Shown piece after piece: positions 1 through 5,795 of a stretch of 6,083 bases of DNA. The notes under the pieces were generated by a model. That model made no database searches and had not been told where the DNA came from. It saw only the letters and a program-made list of their open reading frames with translations. The stretch is taken from contig JBBRWP010000196.1 in NCBI GenBank assembly GCA_038249175.1, positions 1-6,083 on the forward strand, in the 5' to 3' direction. The number at the start of each line of letters is the position of its first letter. The stretch's first letter is position 1. The position numbers were made by a program, and so were the translations under genes. This DNA comes from JAEWSN01 sp038249175 (GTDB lineage: Bacteria > Bacillota > Clostridia > DSM-8532).

Positions 1-929
1 ACAAAATAAGCACATTCGCCGGGTAGTGGCTGCATCAGACTGAGGTCCGGGGTAATGGTCACGCCGGTTTTGGCAATTTCGGTAAACATCCGCAATTCTC
101 CGTCCTGCCAGCGAACACCTCCCTTGGTTCCCATAATCTCGTAATACTTTGTTTCTTTTTCGACATTGGACGCCCAGGAAAATTCAAACTGAACAGATTG
201 GTCTTCTTTGGTGTAAACGGTGCCAACCACCATGTCTTCCACATTGAACAGACCGTTGCCTAAATTCTTATAGCCTGGACGCAATCGGTAGTCGCTGTCA
301 GAAAACTTGCAATACATGGCGCTGTTTACTCGTGTTATTTCCGGAAAGCCCATCAGGTGGAAAACCAAATCCAAATAATGCACACCCAAATCGATGAGCG
401 GACCGCCGCCGGACTGTGTTTTGTCCGTAAACCAGACCCCTTTTCCCGGGATGCCGTTGCGCCGGCGCCAGCCGCATTTCGCGTGATAAATCTCACCTAG
501 AAAACCTTCCTGTATGGCTTGTGCTACGTAGAATGTTTCCGGTGTAAAGCGGTTGTTCAAGCCCAGCATGACTTTCCTGCCGCTGGCTTTTTCAGCGGCA
601 ACAATTTCTGCTGCCTCGACGGCATTCATGGCCAAAGGCTTCTCTAAATGCACATGTGCACCGGCAGCCAAACAGGCAAGGGCCATTTCTTTGTGCAGTT
701 TGTTCGTGGTGCATATGGATACAAGGTCCGGCTGCTCTATTGCCAGCATTTCTTTGTAGTCGGTATAGATGGCTGCAACACCATATTTTTCTGCCAGACG
801 TTCTGCGGCAACTCGGTTTACATCGCAAATAGCAGCGAGCGCTATTGCAGGAAGCTTGCTGTAACCCGACAGATGCTTTTTATCAGCAATACCGCCGGCG
901 CCAATACAGGCGTATTTCATTGCCTTCAT
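1..929 (-). CDS. Gfo/Idh/MocA-family NAD(P)-dependent dehydrogenase (3' end outside window)
   Basis: A cytoplasmic oxidoreductase expected to oxidise or reduce a hydroxyl of a sugar, polyol or sugar acid with NAD(P). About 309 codons are visible and the frame is still open at position 1, so only the last part is missing (the family is usually 330-400 residues). Seen: an N-terminal Rossmann motif CIGAGGIA (residues 8-15), Asp36 at the end of the second strand (suggests NAD rather than NADP), the family signature EKPLA (96-100, with the usual catalytic Lys97), and GGGPLIDLGVHYLDL (174-188) with the usual catalytic-site Asp180 and His184. The start at 929 is chosen because ATGA overlaps the stop of the upstream gene by 4 bases and GAGGG (937-941) sits 7 bases before it; an in-frame ATG at 920 is less likely. 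The overlap implies one transcript and coupled translation with the epimerase-like gene. Substrate unknown. Confidence 0.93.
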   Translation of the reverse strand, partial: MKAMKYACIGAGGIADKKHLSGYSKLPAIALAAICDVNRVAAERLAEKYGVAAIYTDYKEMLAIEQPDLVSICTTNKLHKEMALACLAAGAHVHLEKPLAMNAVEAAEIVAAEKASGRKVMLGLNNRFTPETFYVAQAIQEGFLGEIYHAKCGWRRRNGIPGKGVWFTDKTQSGGGPLIDLGVHYLDLVFHLMGFPEITRVNSAMYCKFSDSDYRLRPGYKNLGNGLFNVEDMVVGTVYTKEDQSVQFEFSWASNVEKETKYYEIMGTKGGVRWQDGELRMFTEIAKTGVTITPDLSLMQPLPGECAYF

Positions 930-2026
930 ACACAAGCCCTCAAGCTTTCTTTGCTGGCTGTCAGCTTATTGGAGCTTTCTATGTTTTTTGGACTGCCTGT
1001 GGTTACTTTGTTCGCTGCCAGGTTGGTTGCTGCTTCTATGTTTTTTGGACTGCCTGTGGTTACTTTGTTCGCTGCCAGGTTGGTTGCTGCTTCTATGTTT
1101 TTTGGATTGCCTGTGGTTTTTTTGTTCGCTGCCAGAACTGTTGCACTTTCTTTCGCTATTAGGTTACCTGAACTTTCTTTGGTTTTTAAGAGGTTCGCAC
1201 TTTCGCTGTTCCTTATTGTGCTGCTGAAGTCTTTGCTTCTCTTCGGCAGGATGCTGTTCATATACCGTATCGTTATTGCAATACCATCGTCCAGCTTGTC
1301 CCCTTTCCAAATATCCGAATGGGGTTCTATGCTCAAGCCGCCATTATATCCTTTGGTCATGAGAATGGATAGAAAGGCAGGCCAGTCTGTCATATCAATA
1401 CCGGCCGGCGGGTCATCCACCCGTTTGCCTTGGTTCATGAGTGAACCTTTGAGGTGTACATGGGCGAACCGGCTGCCCCAGTCATCCGTTTCTTTCAGGT
1501 AATCAGTTCCAGCATAGATGCTGTGAGAAGGATCGTATTTGATTTTCAGGTCCTTCAGGTAGCCGTGTATCATTGTCCAGGCCATGGGACTGTGGACAAA
1601 GGTACCTTTGCGGCAATTGTAGGTTGCAATCTGCACACCATGTTTCTTGCCATGGTCCAGCAGGTGCTGGAAAAGACCGATGGCTGCCTGACAGTTTTCA
1701 AAATAAGACAGTTCTTCTGAATAATTGCATCCGCAAACGTAAACAGGGCAGGACAATGTTTCACAAGCTTCAATGAGTCTGTATGCAAGGGCCAGCTCTT
1801 CCGCAACCGGAGTTCCATCCGGATGAATGGTTTCTGCTTTCCATCGACCAATAGAGCCAACAGCAACACCGTACTGACGGATCCACCGCTGTATATCCGC
1901 CAAATCAGCCAGAAAGGATTTGTCATCATCCCCTTTATTGATTGTGAACTCCAGAAAATCCAATCCCATGTTTCTTGCCTTGATAAAACTTTCTTCTTGT
2001 GGTTTTGTGATAATTCCGAGTGTCAT
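926..2026 (-). CDS. Sugar phosphate isomerase/epimerase-like TIM-barrel protein with repetitive C-terminal tail
   Basis: A 366-residue protein of the xylose-isomerase-like TIM-barrel superfamily (COG1082 type), whose members isomerise or epimerise sugars, keto-sugars or inositols using a divalent metal. The barrel spans about residues 1-265. Seen: KYDPSHS (163-169, likely metal ligands Asp165 and His168), FAHVHLKGS (187-195) and GLSIEPHS (230-237, likely ligand Glu234). Where many relatives have a metal-binding Glu after strand 5, this protein has ATYNCRKG (134-141), so the metal site may differ. From about 262 to the end the protein is a low-complexity Ala/Asn/Thr/Lys tail containing 19-residue repeats, absent from ordinary family members. 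Tandem ATGs lie at 2029 and 2026; GGAGG at 2033-2037 is 3 and 6 bases away respectively, favouring 2026 (MTLGIITKPQ). A longer reading from 2056 is less likely. It is probably the first gene of a minus-strand operon with the dehydrogenase. Substrate unknown. Confidence 0.88.
   Translation of the reverse strand: MTLGIITKPQEESFIKARNMGLDFLEFTINKGDDDKSFLADLADIQRWIRQYGVAVGSIGRWKAETIHPDGTPVAEELALAYRLIEACETLSCPVYVCGCNYSEELSYFENCQAAIGLFQHLLDHGKKHGVQIATYNCRKGTFVHSPMAWTMIHGYLKDLKIKYDPSHSIYAGTDYLKETDDWGSRFAHVHLKGSLMNQGKRVDDPPAGIDMTDWPAFLSILMTKGYNGGLSIEPHSDIWKGDKLDDGIAITIRYMNSILPKRSKDFSSTIRNSESANLLKTKESSGNLIAKESATVLAANKKTTGNPKNIEAATNLAANKVTTGSPKNIEAATNLAANKVTTGSPKNIESSNKLTASKESLRACV
983..1153 (-). repeat. 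57-bp in-frame tandem repeat coding the epimerase tail
   Basis: Three clear 57-bp units (983-1039, 1040-1096, 1097-1153). The two gene-distal units appear identical base for base; the third has about 10 differences. Each encodes 19 residues of the form IEAATNLAANKVTTGSPKN. A degenerate unit precedes them (1154-1210, SESANLL...) and a diverged partial unit follows up to the stop codon. Identity at synonymous sites points to recent duplication rather than protein-level convergence. Because 57 is divisible by three, several other frames on both strands also stay open here. Confidence 0.95.
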
Positions 2027-2032
2027 CATTGT

Positions 2033-2037
2033 CCTCC
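2033..2037 (-). promoter_or_regulatory. Ribosome binding site of the epimerase-like gene
   Basis: GGAGG on the minus strand lies 6 bases before the ATG at 2026 and 3 bases before the adjacent ATG at 2029. The spacing favours 2026 and rules against the upstream ATG at 2056, which has no comparable site. Confidence 0.75.
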
Positions 2038-2338
2038 ATGTTGCGACCAGTGCCATAAGTCGTCGTGTTATGCAGTTGGCGTTGTATTCAAAGCATTCCG
2101 TTCAGTGGTCAAGGCAGGAATTCTCGTGTCGCTTTTTCAGTATGATAGTACAATCATCTTCAAAAGAGGTTTCCGCCTGTACGGGTAGAAGTGGTCGCTT
2201 CCTAAGATTGATTCTACGCTCATTGATTTATTTTCATACAAATAAGGTATTCAAAAATATCATTAATTTGTTATTCTATAATATGGGTTTCATAATGCAA
2301 TAATATGAATTTGCGATAATTCATGAAAATAGTTTCGG

Positions 2339-2361
2339 TTACATGACGATATTTCATGTAA
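2339..2361. promoter_or_regulatory. Inverted repeat TTACATGA-N7-TCATGTAA, possible operator
   Basis: Perfect 8-base arms at 2339-2346 and 2354-2361 around a 7-base spacer. It shares its half site with the larger inverted repeat at 2375-2404. Symmetry and repetition fit a dimeric repressor or activator site, but no regulator gene is in the window. Confidence 0.45.
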
Positions 2362-2374
2362 ATCATGAAAATTT

Positions 2375-2404
2375 CATATTCATGTAAAGGATTACATGAA
2401 TATG
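2375..2404. promoter_or_regulatory. 13-bp perfect inverted repeat with AGGA centre, possible operator
   Basis: Arms CATATTCATGTAA (2375-2387) and TTACATGAATATG (2392-2404) are exact reverse complements around AGGA. The inner TTCATGTAA/TTACATGAA is the same half site as in the neighbouring repeat at 2339-2361. It could be a DNA operator or an RNA hairpin; AT content and lack of a T-run argue against a terminator. Confidence 0.5.
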
Positions 2405-2441
2405 TTTCCGTAAAAATAGTATTATTTTGTGATATATTGAT

Positions 2442-2610
2442 TGCATCCCAAAAAGTCACATAGTGACTTTTTGGTGCATGTTATCGTCAGATAACTTGCA
2501 CCAGCATTCGCAGAATGCTGGGTAATCGTGTTGATTTGTCCCAGATTGCAGCTTTGATGTATTTTCCCGCAAGGAAACTTGCGGGAAAAAGTCGTGAAAC
2601 GACTTTTTGG
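2442..2610. other. Array of five consecutive hairpins
   Basis: Five stem-loops are packed with few bases between most of them. (1) 2448-2459 with 2463-2474, 12 bp, loop ATA, extendable by TGCA/TGCA (2442-2445, 2475-2478). (2) GTTATC 2480-2485 with GATAAC 2490-2495, extendable by GGTGCA/TGCACC (2473-2478, 2497-2502) across one mismatch. (3) CCAGCATTC 2501-2509 with 2513-2521, loop GCA. (4) TTTTCCCGCAAG 2562-2573 with 2578-2589, loop GAAA. (5) AAAAAGTCGT 2586-2595 with ACGACTTTTT 2599-2608. Hairpins 1 and 5 share the AAAAAGTC...GACTTTTTGG framework. Several stems compete for the same bases (1 with 2, 4 with 5). It lies between divergent genes, so it terminates no visible protein gene. It may be a structured small RNA, a palindromic repeat element or a transcription insulator. 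Confidence 0.7.
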
Positions 2611-2781
2611 AGTACAATCATATTACATAATTAATTATGGGATGAATAGCAGTTCCAGTTCTTGAATCTTTTTAATGGCATCATCTATGTTAAACATAAT
2701 TATCTGAGAGATGGTCAGCAGACGAGAAACGGCAATCCTATACCCGACAACTGAAGCCCTGCATCAGGATGTTCGCGGATG

Positions 2782-2790
2782 TGTTACAAT
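2782..2790 (+). promoter_or_regulatory. Possible extended -10 promoter for the helicase gene
   Basis: TGTTACAAT is an extended -10 (TG, one base, TACAAT) placed so that transcription would begin near 2797, giving a leader of about 50 bases before the TTG start. No good -35 is present, as tolerated by extended -10 promoters. An alternative pair, TTGAAT and TATGTT with an 18-base spacer, lies about 100 bases upstream. The rest of 2611-2847 shows no gene I would support. Confidence 0.33.
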
Positions 2791-2836
2791 AAGAGAGCAC
2801 AACCTGTGTTTATTCGACTGCACCCTGACGGTGAAA

Positions 2837-2842
2837 AAGGAG
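2837..2842 (+). promoter_or_regulatory. Ribosome binding site fixing the TTG start of the helicase
   Basis: AAGGAG ends 5 bases before TTG at 2848. Starting there gives MRFDELHIIAPILKAI, the usual beginning of this helicase family; the in-frame ATG at 2779 and GTG at 2806 would add non-conserved residues. Confidence 0.8.
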
Positions 2843-2847
2843 TCCCA

Positions 2848-4404
2848 TTGAGATTTGACGAACTGCATATTATCGCCCCTATTCTAAAAGCCATTCAAGA
2901 AGAAGGCTATGAAATTCCGACACCCATTCAAGAAGAAGCTATACCTATGCTGCTGGCAGGTCGTGACCTTGTTGGTTGCGCGCAAACCGGCACCGGAAAA
3001 ACGGCTGCCTTTGCCATTCCTATTCTGCAGCACCTCTCAGGACAAAAGCAAGTACAAGGACAAAAAAAGCCCATACGAACCCTCATCCTAACGCCCACAC
3101 GGGAGTTGGCTGTACAGATTGGTGAAAGCCTGCACAATTACGGCCGGCATTTGCCGCTAAAAACAACGGTTATCTTCGGTGGTGTTTCCCAGCATGCACA
3201 AACCAATACCTTAAGAATGGGTGTTGATATTCTGGTTGCCACGCCGGGTCGTCTTTTGGATTTGATTGGACAGAAATTTATTGATCTTTCCCAGATCGAA
3301 ATCTTTGTATTGGATGAAGCTGACCGTATGCTGGACATGGGCTTTGCCCCCGATGTGAAGCGTGTTCTGGCTCTGTTGCCGGAAGAACGGCAAAACATGC
3401 TGTTCTCAGCGACCATGCCGCCGGAGATTATCAAGTTGGTGAACCGTTTGCTTCATGAACCAGCCAGTGTTTCTGTAACACCGGTATCATCTACCGTGGA
3501 TATGATTGAACAAAGCGTTTACTTTGTTGGTAAAAAAGAAAAGCGGCTGCTGTTAAACCACTTACTCAAAAACCCGGAATTCCGTTCTGTCCTGGTTTTT
3601 TCCCGAACAAAACATGGTGCAGACCGCATTACGAAAGATTTGATCCGCGCCGATATTTCTGTTGCGGCCATCCATGGCGATAAGTCGCAAAACAACCGGC
3701 AATTGGCTTTGAATCAGTTCAAAGATAAAAAAATACGGGTTTTGGTGGCCACCGATATTGCCGCCAGGGGAATTGACGTAGAAGACCTGTCACATGTTGT
3801 GAACTTCGATTTGCCAAACGTTCCCGAAACCTATGTGCATCGTATTGGTCGCACTGGCCGAGCCGGCTTGGCTGGCTGTGCGGTTTCTTTTTGTGATACA
3901 GAAGAGAAAGCTTATCTCAAAGATATACAAAAACTAATCGGCAAACAAGTCCCTATTGTTTTGGAACATCCTTACCCACTGGAACGGTATGTAGAGGATG
4001 AACCCGCAGAACCCCAAGCACGGCGTCAGCCTGCAGGCCGTCAGGGTGGCAGTCGGCAGGGTGAAAGACGCCCGGGCTCAGAGCCTCGGACAGCAGTGCG
4101 CCGTGGCGGAGAACCCCAGGGTACATTCGGTCGGACAGGGGGTCGCCAAGGCACGGAATTTCAAGGGGCTGGGCGTCAGGCGTCAGGCCAGGAAGCAGGT
4201 CAGACAGCAGGTCAGACAGCAGAAAGTCTGGCGCAAAACGCAGCGAAACCGCGCAGCCGCAATGCTGGAACTAGATATGACAGAAACAGCCCGGCTGTTC
4301 TGGACAGGAAGGACCCTGCAAAACAAGATCGCTTTACCCGCAGTGACCGCAAAAAATCCGAACCGAAAGCTGGACTGCGCAGCAATAAAACAAAAAGATT
4401 CTAA
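2848..4404 (+). CDS. DEAD-box ATP-dependent RNA helicase, RhlE-like
   Basis: A 518-residue cytoplasmic RNA helicase that unwinds or remodels short RNA duplexes with ATP, typically in ribosome assembly, mRNA decay or cold adaptation. Motifs in order (residues from the TTG start): Q motif with Phe3 and Gln28, AQTGTGKT (45-52, Walker A), PTRELA (83-88), TPGR (132-135), DEAD (156-159, Walker B), SAT (187-189), VLVFSRTK (248-255), TDIAARGIDV (302-311) and HRIGRTGRAG (331-340). All core motifs are intact, so it should be active. The last roughly 135 residues form a basic, Arg/Gln/Gly-rich disordered tail, a common RNA-binding add-on, here with short local repeats (AGQTAGQTAES). It is transcribed alone, opposite to both neighbours, dividing two minus-strand sugar-metabolism segments. 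RhlE-type is favoured by the N terminus; a CshA/CshB-type assignment cannot be excluded, so no gene symbol is given. Confidence 0.96.
   Translation: MRFDELHIIAPILKAIQEEGYEIPTPIQEEAIPMLLAGRDLVGCAQTGTGKTAAFAIPILQHLSGQKQVQGQKKPIRTLILTPTRELAVQIGESLHNYGRHLPLKTTVIFGGVSQHAQTNTLRMGVDILVATPGRLLDLIGQKFIDLSQIEIFVLDEADRMLDMGFAPDVKRVLALLPEERQNMLFSATMPPEIIKLVNRLLHEPASVSVTPVSSTVDMIEQSVYFVGKKEKRLLLNHLLKNPEFRSVLVFSRTKHGADRITKDLIRADISVAAIHGDKSQNNRQLALNQFKDKKIRVLVATDIAARGIDVEDLSHVVNFDLPNVPETYVHRIGRTGRAGLAGCAVSFCDTEEKAYLKDIQKLIGKQVPIVLEHPYPLERYVEDEPAEPQARRQPAGRQGGSRQGERRPGSEPRTAVRRGGEPQGTFGRTGGRQGTEFQGAGRQASGQEAGQTAGQTAESLAQNAAKPRSRNAGTRYDRNSPAVLDRKDPAKQDRFTRSDRKKSEPKAGLRSNKTKRF
4195..4222 (+). repeat. 12-bp tandem repeat in the helicase tail
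   Basis: GCAGGTCAGACA occurs at 4195-4206 and 4207-4218 followed by a partial third copy, encoding AGQTAGQTA. It is in frame and lies in the disordered tail. Confidence 0.85.
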
Positions 4405-4437
4405 GACAGTGAATCAATCATAAAAAACCGAATCCTA

Positions 4438-4567
4438 TTAACATTACAGCGTGACTTCGGCATTTTCACCAAGTTTAACATCATTTTTGAAGATTCTAAC
4501 TTGTTGCAAGTCCGTATAAATAAAGGATCATATAAATGAATTCTTTAAACTCACGCTGTCGTGTTAA
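4438..4567. repeat. 130-bp element bounded by 17-bp inverted repeats
   Basis: TTAACATTACAGCGTGA (4438-4454) and TCACGCTGTCGTGTTAA (4551-4567) are reverse complements at 15 of 17 positions, with two further pairs (TT/AA) beyond a single mismatch. They enclose about 96 bases that include a small 5-bp hairpin (4499-4511). The size and terminal repeats recall a miniature inverted-repeat element, but no clear target-site duplication flanks it. It could instead be a large RNA stem at the end of the helicase transcript. Confidence 0.5.
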
Positions 4568-4634
4568 GGAAGCGGTTTTTTTAAAGTCCATTAAAAAAAA
4601 CTTTTTTAGGCTGGAAAGGGCTCAATGGCAATGA
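4536..4634 (+). CDS. Possible 32-residue small protein, unrecognised
   Basis: A short reading frame, MNSLNSRCRVKEAVFLKSIK..., of 32 residues, basic, ending WQ. AAAGGA (4523-4528 region) lies about 8 bases before the ATG, a better ribosome site than chance usually gives, and TATAAA at 4515-4520 could serve as a -10 although no -35 is well spaced. It runs through the right arm of the inverted-repeat element and stops 1 base before the antisense dgoD stop codon. Its basic content partly reflects the A/T runs it crosses. I do not recognise it; chance ORF is the leading alternative. Confidence 0.2.
   Translation: MNSLNSRCRVKEAVFLKSIKKNFFRLERAQWQ
4576..4599. terminator. AT-only inverted repeat between convergent genes, possible weak bidirectional terminator
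   Basis: TTTTTTTAA (4576-4584) pairs with TTAAAAAAA (4591-4599) around AGTCCA. T-runs are presented to both the helicase transcript and the dgoD transcript. The stem lacks G-C pairs, so it is not a textbook intrinsic terminator; for the helicase the upstream 4438-4567 inverted repeat could supply the stem. Confidence 0.3.
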
Positions 4635-4635
4635 T

Positions 4636-5793
4636 TTACCACTCAGCAACAACACCGTCCTCGGTTCGCCACAGAGGGTTCTTCCAATTGTGGCCGATTT
4701 TAGCCATTTCACGCACTTTTTCTTCATTGATGTCAATGCCCAAGCCCGGCAGCAGCATTTTTCCGACATAGCCGTTTTGATAAGCAAAAACAGTCTTGTC
4801 CGTTAAGTAGTCCAGCAAATCTGAGCCTTGATTGTAGTGAATGCCCAGACTCTGTTCCTGAATAAAGGCGTTCGGCGTGCAGAAATCCAACTGCAAAGAC
4901 GCAGCCAGCGCAATGGGTCCCAGCGGGCAGTGCGGTGCAACGGCAATATCCCACGCTTCAGCCATGGCAGCTATTTTTCTTAATTCCAGAATGCCGCCGG
5001 CGTGGGAAATGTCCGGTTGAATAATGTCCACACCACCACCTGTGATGATATTTTTAAATCCCCAGCGGGTGAAGTTACGTTCGCCGGTAGCAATGGGGGT
5101 GGACGTGTGGCGTCGAAGCTCTATAAAAGCTTCCTCGTTTTCGCACAGCACAGGTTCTTCAATGAACATGAGGTGGTAGGGTTCCAATGCCTGCATCAGA
5201 ACACGGGCCATGCCTTTGTGCACGCGTCCGTGAAAATCCAGAGCAATATCCAGTTCCGAACCATAAACGTCACGGATGGCGGCAACTCGGGATACCACGT
5301 CTTCTACAATTTTATAATTGTCTATCCAGGCCATTTCCGGCGTGGCATTCATTTTGATGGCACGGTATCCCTGGTCGAATTTCTCTTTGGCACCGGCAAC
5401 GACATCGGCCGGCCTGTCACCGCCCATCCAGCCATAAACCTTCACTTTTTCTCGGCAGGCACCGCCAAGAAGCTCGTAAACAGGTACACCCAAGGCCTTA
5501 CCTTTGATATCCCACATGGCCTGTTCAATGCCGGAAATGGCGGAGGTCAGAACCGGTCCGCCGCGGTAGAAACCGCCACGGTAAAGAGTTTGGAATGTAT
5601 CTTCGATGTCCCCGGCACTGCGGCCAATCATGTAAGAGGACAATTCTGTCACAGCGGCACTGACGGCATCTGCATGGCCTTCCACCACCGGTTCTCCCCA
5701 GCCGACCAGGCCGTCTTCTGTGGTCATCTTCAGAAACAACCAGCGTGGCGGCACTTTGAAAAGCTCCAGACTTTTTATTTTCAACGCTTTCAT
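4636..5793 (-). CDS. dgoD: D-galactonate dehydratase (enolase superfamily, mandelate racemase subgroup)
   Basis: A 385-residue Mg2+-dependent cytoplasmic enzyme that removes water from D-galactonate to give 2-dehydro-3-deoxy-D-galactonate (EC 4.2.1.6), the first step of the DeLey-Doudoroff route. It closely resembles the E. coli protein as I recall it (about 382 residues) along its length: PPRWLFLK near the start, GFYRGGPVL, GGDRPADV, LDFHGRV, FIEEPVL, ATGER, QPDISHAGG, APHCPLGPIALAA, IQEQSLGIHYN and an NPLWR...VAEW terminus. Catalytic and metal residues are present: Asp186, Glu212 and Glu238 (metal), His188 and His288 (acid/base). Start 5793 (MKALKIKS) matches the family length; AAAGGA is 12 bases upstream, rather far. 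An alternative in-frame ATG at 5871 has GGAGG 4 bases before it and would add 26 residues of repeat-derived sequence. A related acid sugar cannot be fully excluded as substrate. Confidence 0.94.
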   Translation of the reverse strand: MKALKIKSLELFKVPPRWLFLKMTTEDGLVGWGEPVVEGHADAVSAAVTELSSYMIGRSAGDIEDTFQTLYRGGFYRGGPVLTSAISGIEQAMWDIKGKALGVPVYELLGGACREKVKVYGWMGGDRPADVVAGAKEKFDQGYRAIKMNATPEMAWIDNYKIVEDVVSRVAAIRDVYGSELDIALDFHGRVHKGMARVLMQALEPYHLMFIEEPVLCENEEAFIELRRHTSTPIATGERNFTRWGFKNIITGGGVDIIQPDISHAGGILELRKIAAMAEAWDIAVAPHCPLGPIALAASLQLDFCTPNAFIQEQSLGIHYNQGSDLLDYLTDKTVFAYQNGYVGKMLLPGLGIDINEEKVREMAKIGHNWKNPLWRTEDGVVAEW

Positions 5794-5795
5794 TT

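Larger units (their letters stand above)
2185..2447. promoter_or_regulatory. AT-rich divergent control region with nested inverted repeats
   Basis: The 820-base gap between the epimerase-like start (2026, minus) and the helicase start (2848, plus) has no convincing gene. Positions 2057-2184 hold little beyond a short imperfect palindrome, ATGAT-aGTACa-ATCAT (2142-2157). From about 2185 base composition turns strongly AT-rich, with several TATAAT-like strings on both strands (for example 2277-2282 plus). None has a well-spaced -35, so I do not call a specific promoter. The cluster of TTCATGTAA-type half sites at 2320-2404 suggests operators. Inferred to contain the promoter and operators of the minus-strand sugar operon. 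Confidence 0.45.

Noticed and set aside
988..1227. Plus-strand frame with Trp/Leu/Cys-rich repeats resembling membrane segments
   Set aside because: It is another antisense reading of the same 57-bp array; the hydrophobicity is what the antisense of Ala/Asn/Thr/Lys codons gives.
648..1502. Long plus-strand open frame (284 codons) with hydrophobic repeats of the type MFFGLPVVTLFAA
   Set aside because: It is antisense to the ends of two well-supported genes and is open largely because the 57-bp repeat is divisible by three. It has no good ribosome site and no family resemblance.
2271..2459. 62-codon minus-strand frame in the AT-rich intergenic region
   Set aside because: It starts with GTG inside the first hairpin, lacks a ribosome site and crosses the inverted repeats; its composition is that expected from AT-rich DNA.
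2698..2745. Fragments resembling a SAM-I (S-box) riboswitch, TTATCTGAGAG...GAAACGGCAATCC
   Set aside because: The similarity is limited to short strings; the conserved GGAGGGA/GGCCC segments and a convincing P1 helix are missing, and a helicase is not an expected target. A covariance-model search would settle it.
2779..2847. Upstream in-frame starts for the helicase (ATG 2779, GTG 2806)
   Set aside because: The TTG at 2848 has AAGGAG at 5 bases and gives the family's normal N terminus. The 2779 ATG overlaps the candidate -10.
2711..2851. 46-codon frame (MVSRRETAILYP...) whose TGA overlaps the helicase TTG start
   Set aside because: The overlap suggested a coupled leader peptide, but there is no spaced ribosome site (GAGAG abuts the ATG) and the likely extended -10 lies downstream of its start.
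3998..4423. 141-codon plus-strand frame overlapping the helicase tail
   Set aside because: It is an alternative frame of the repeat-rich, GC-rich tail with no ribosome site; the helicase frame is continuous to its stop.
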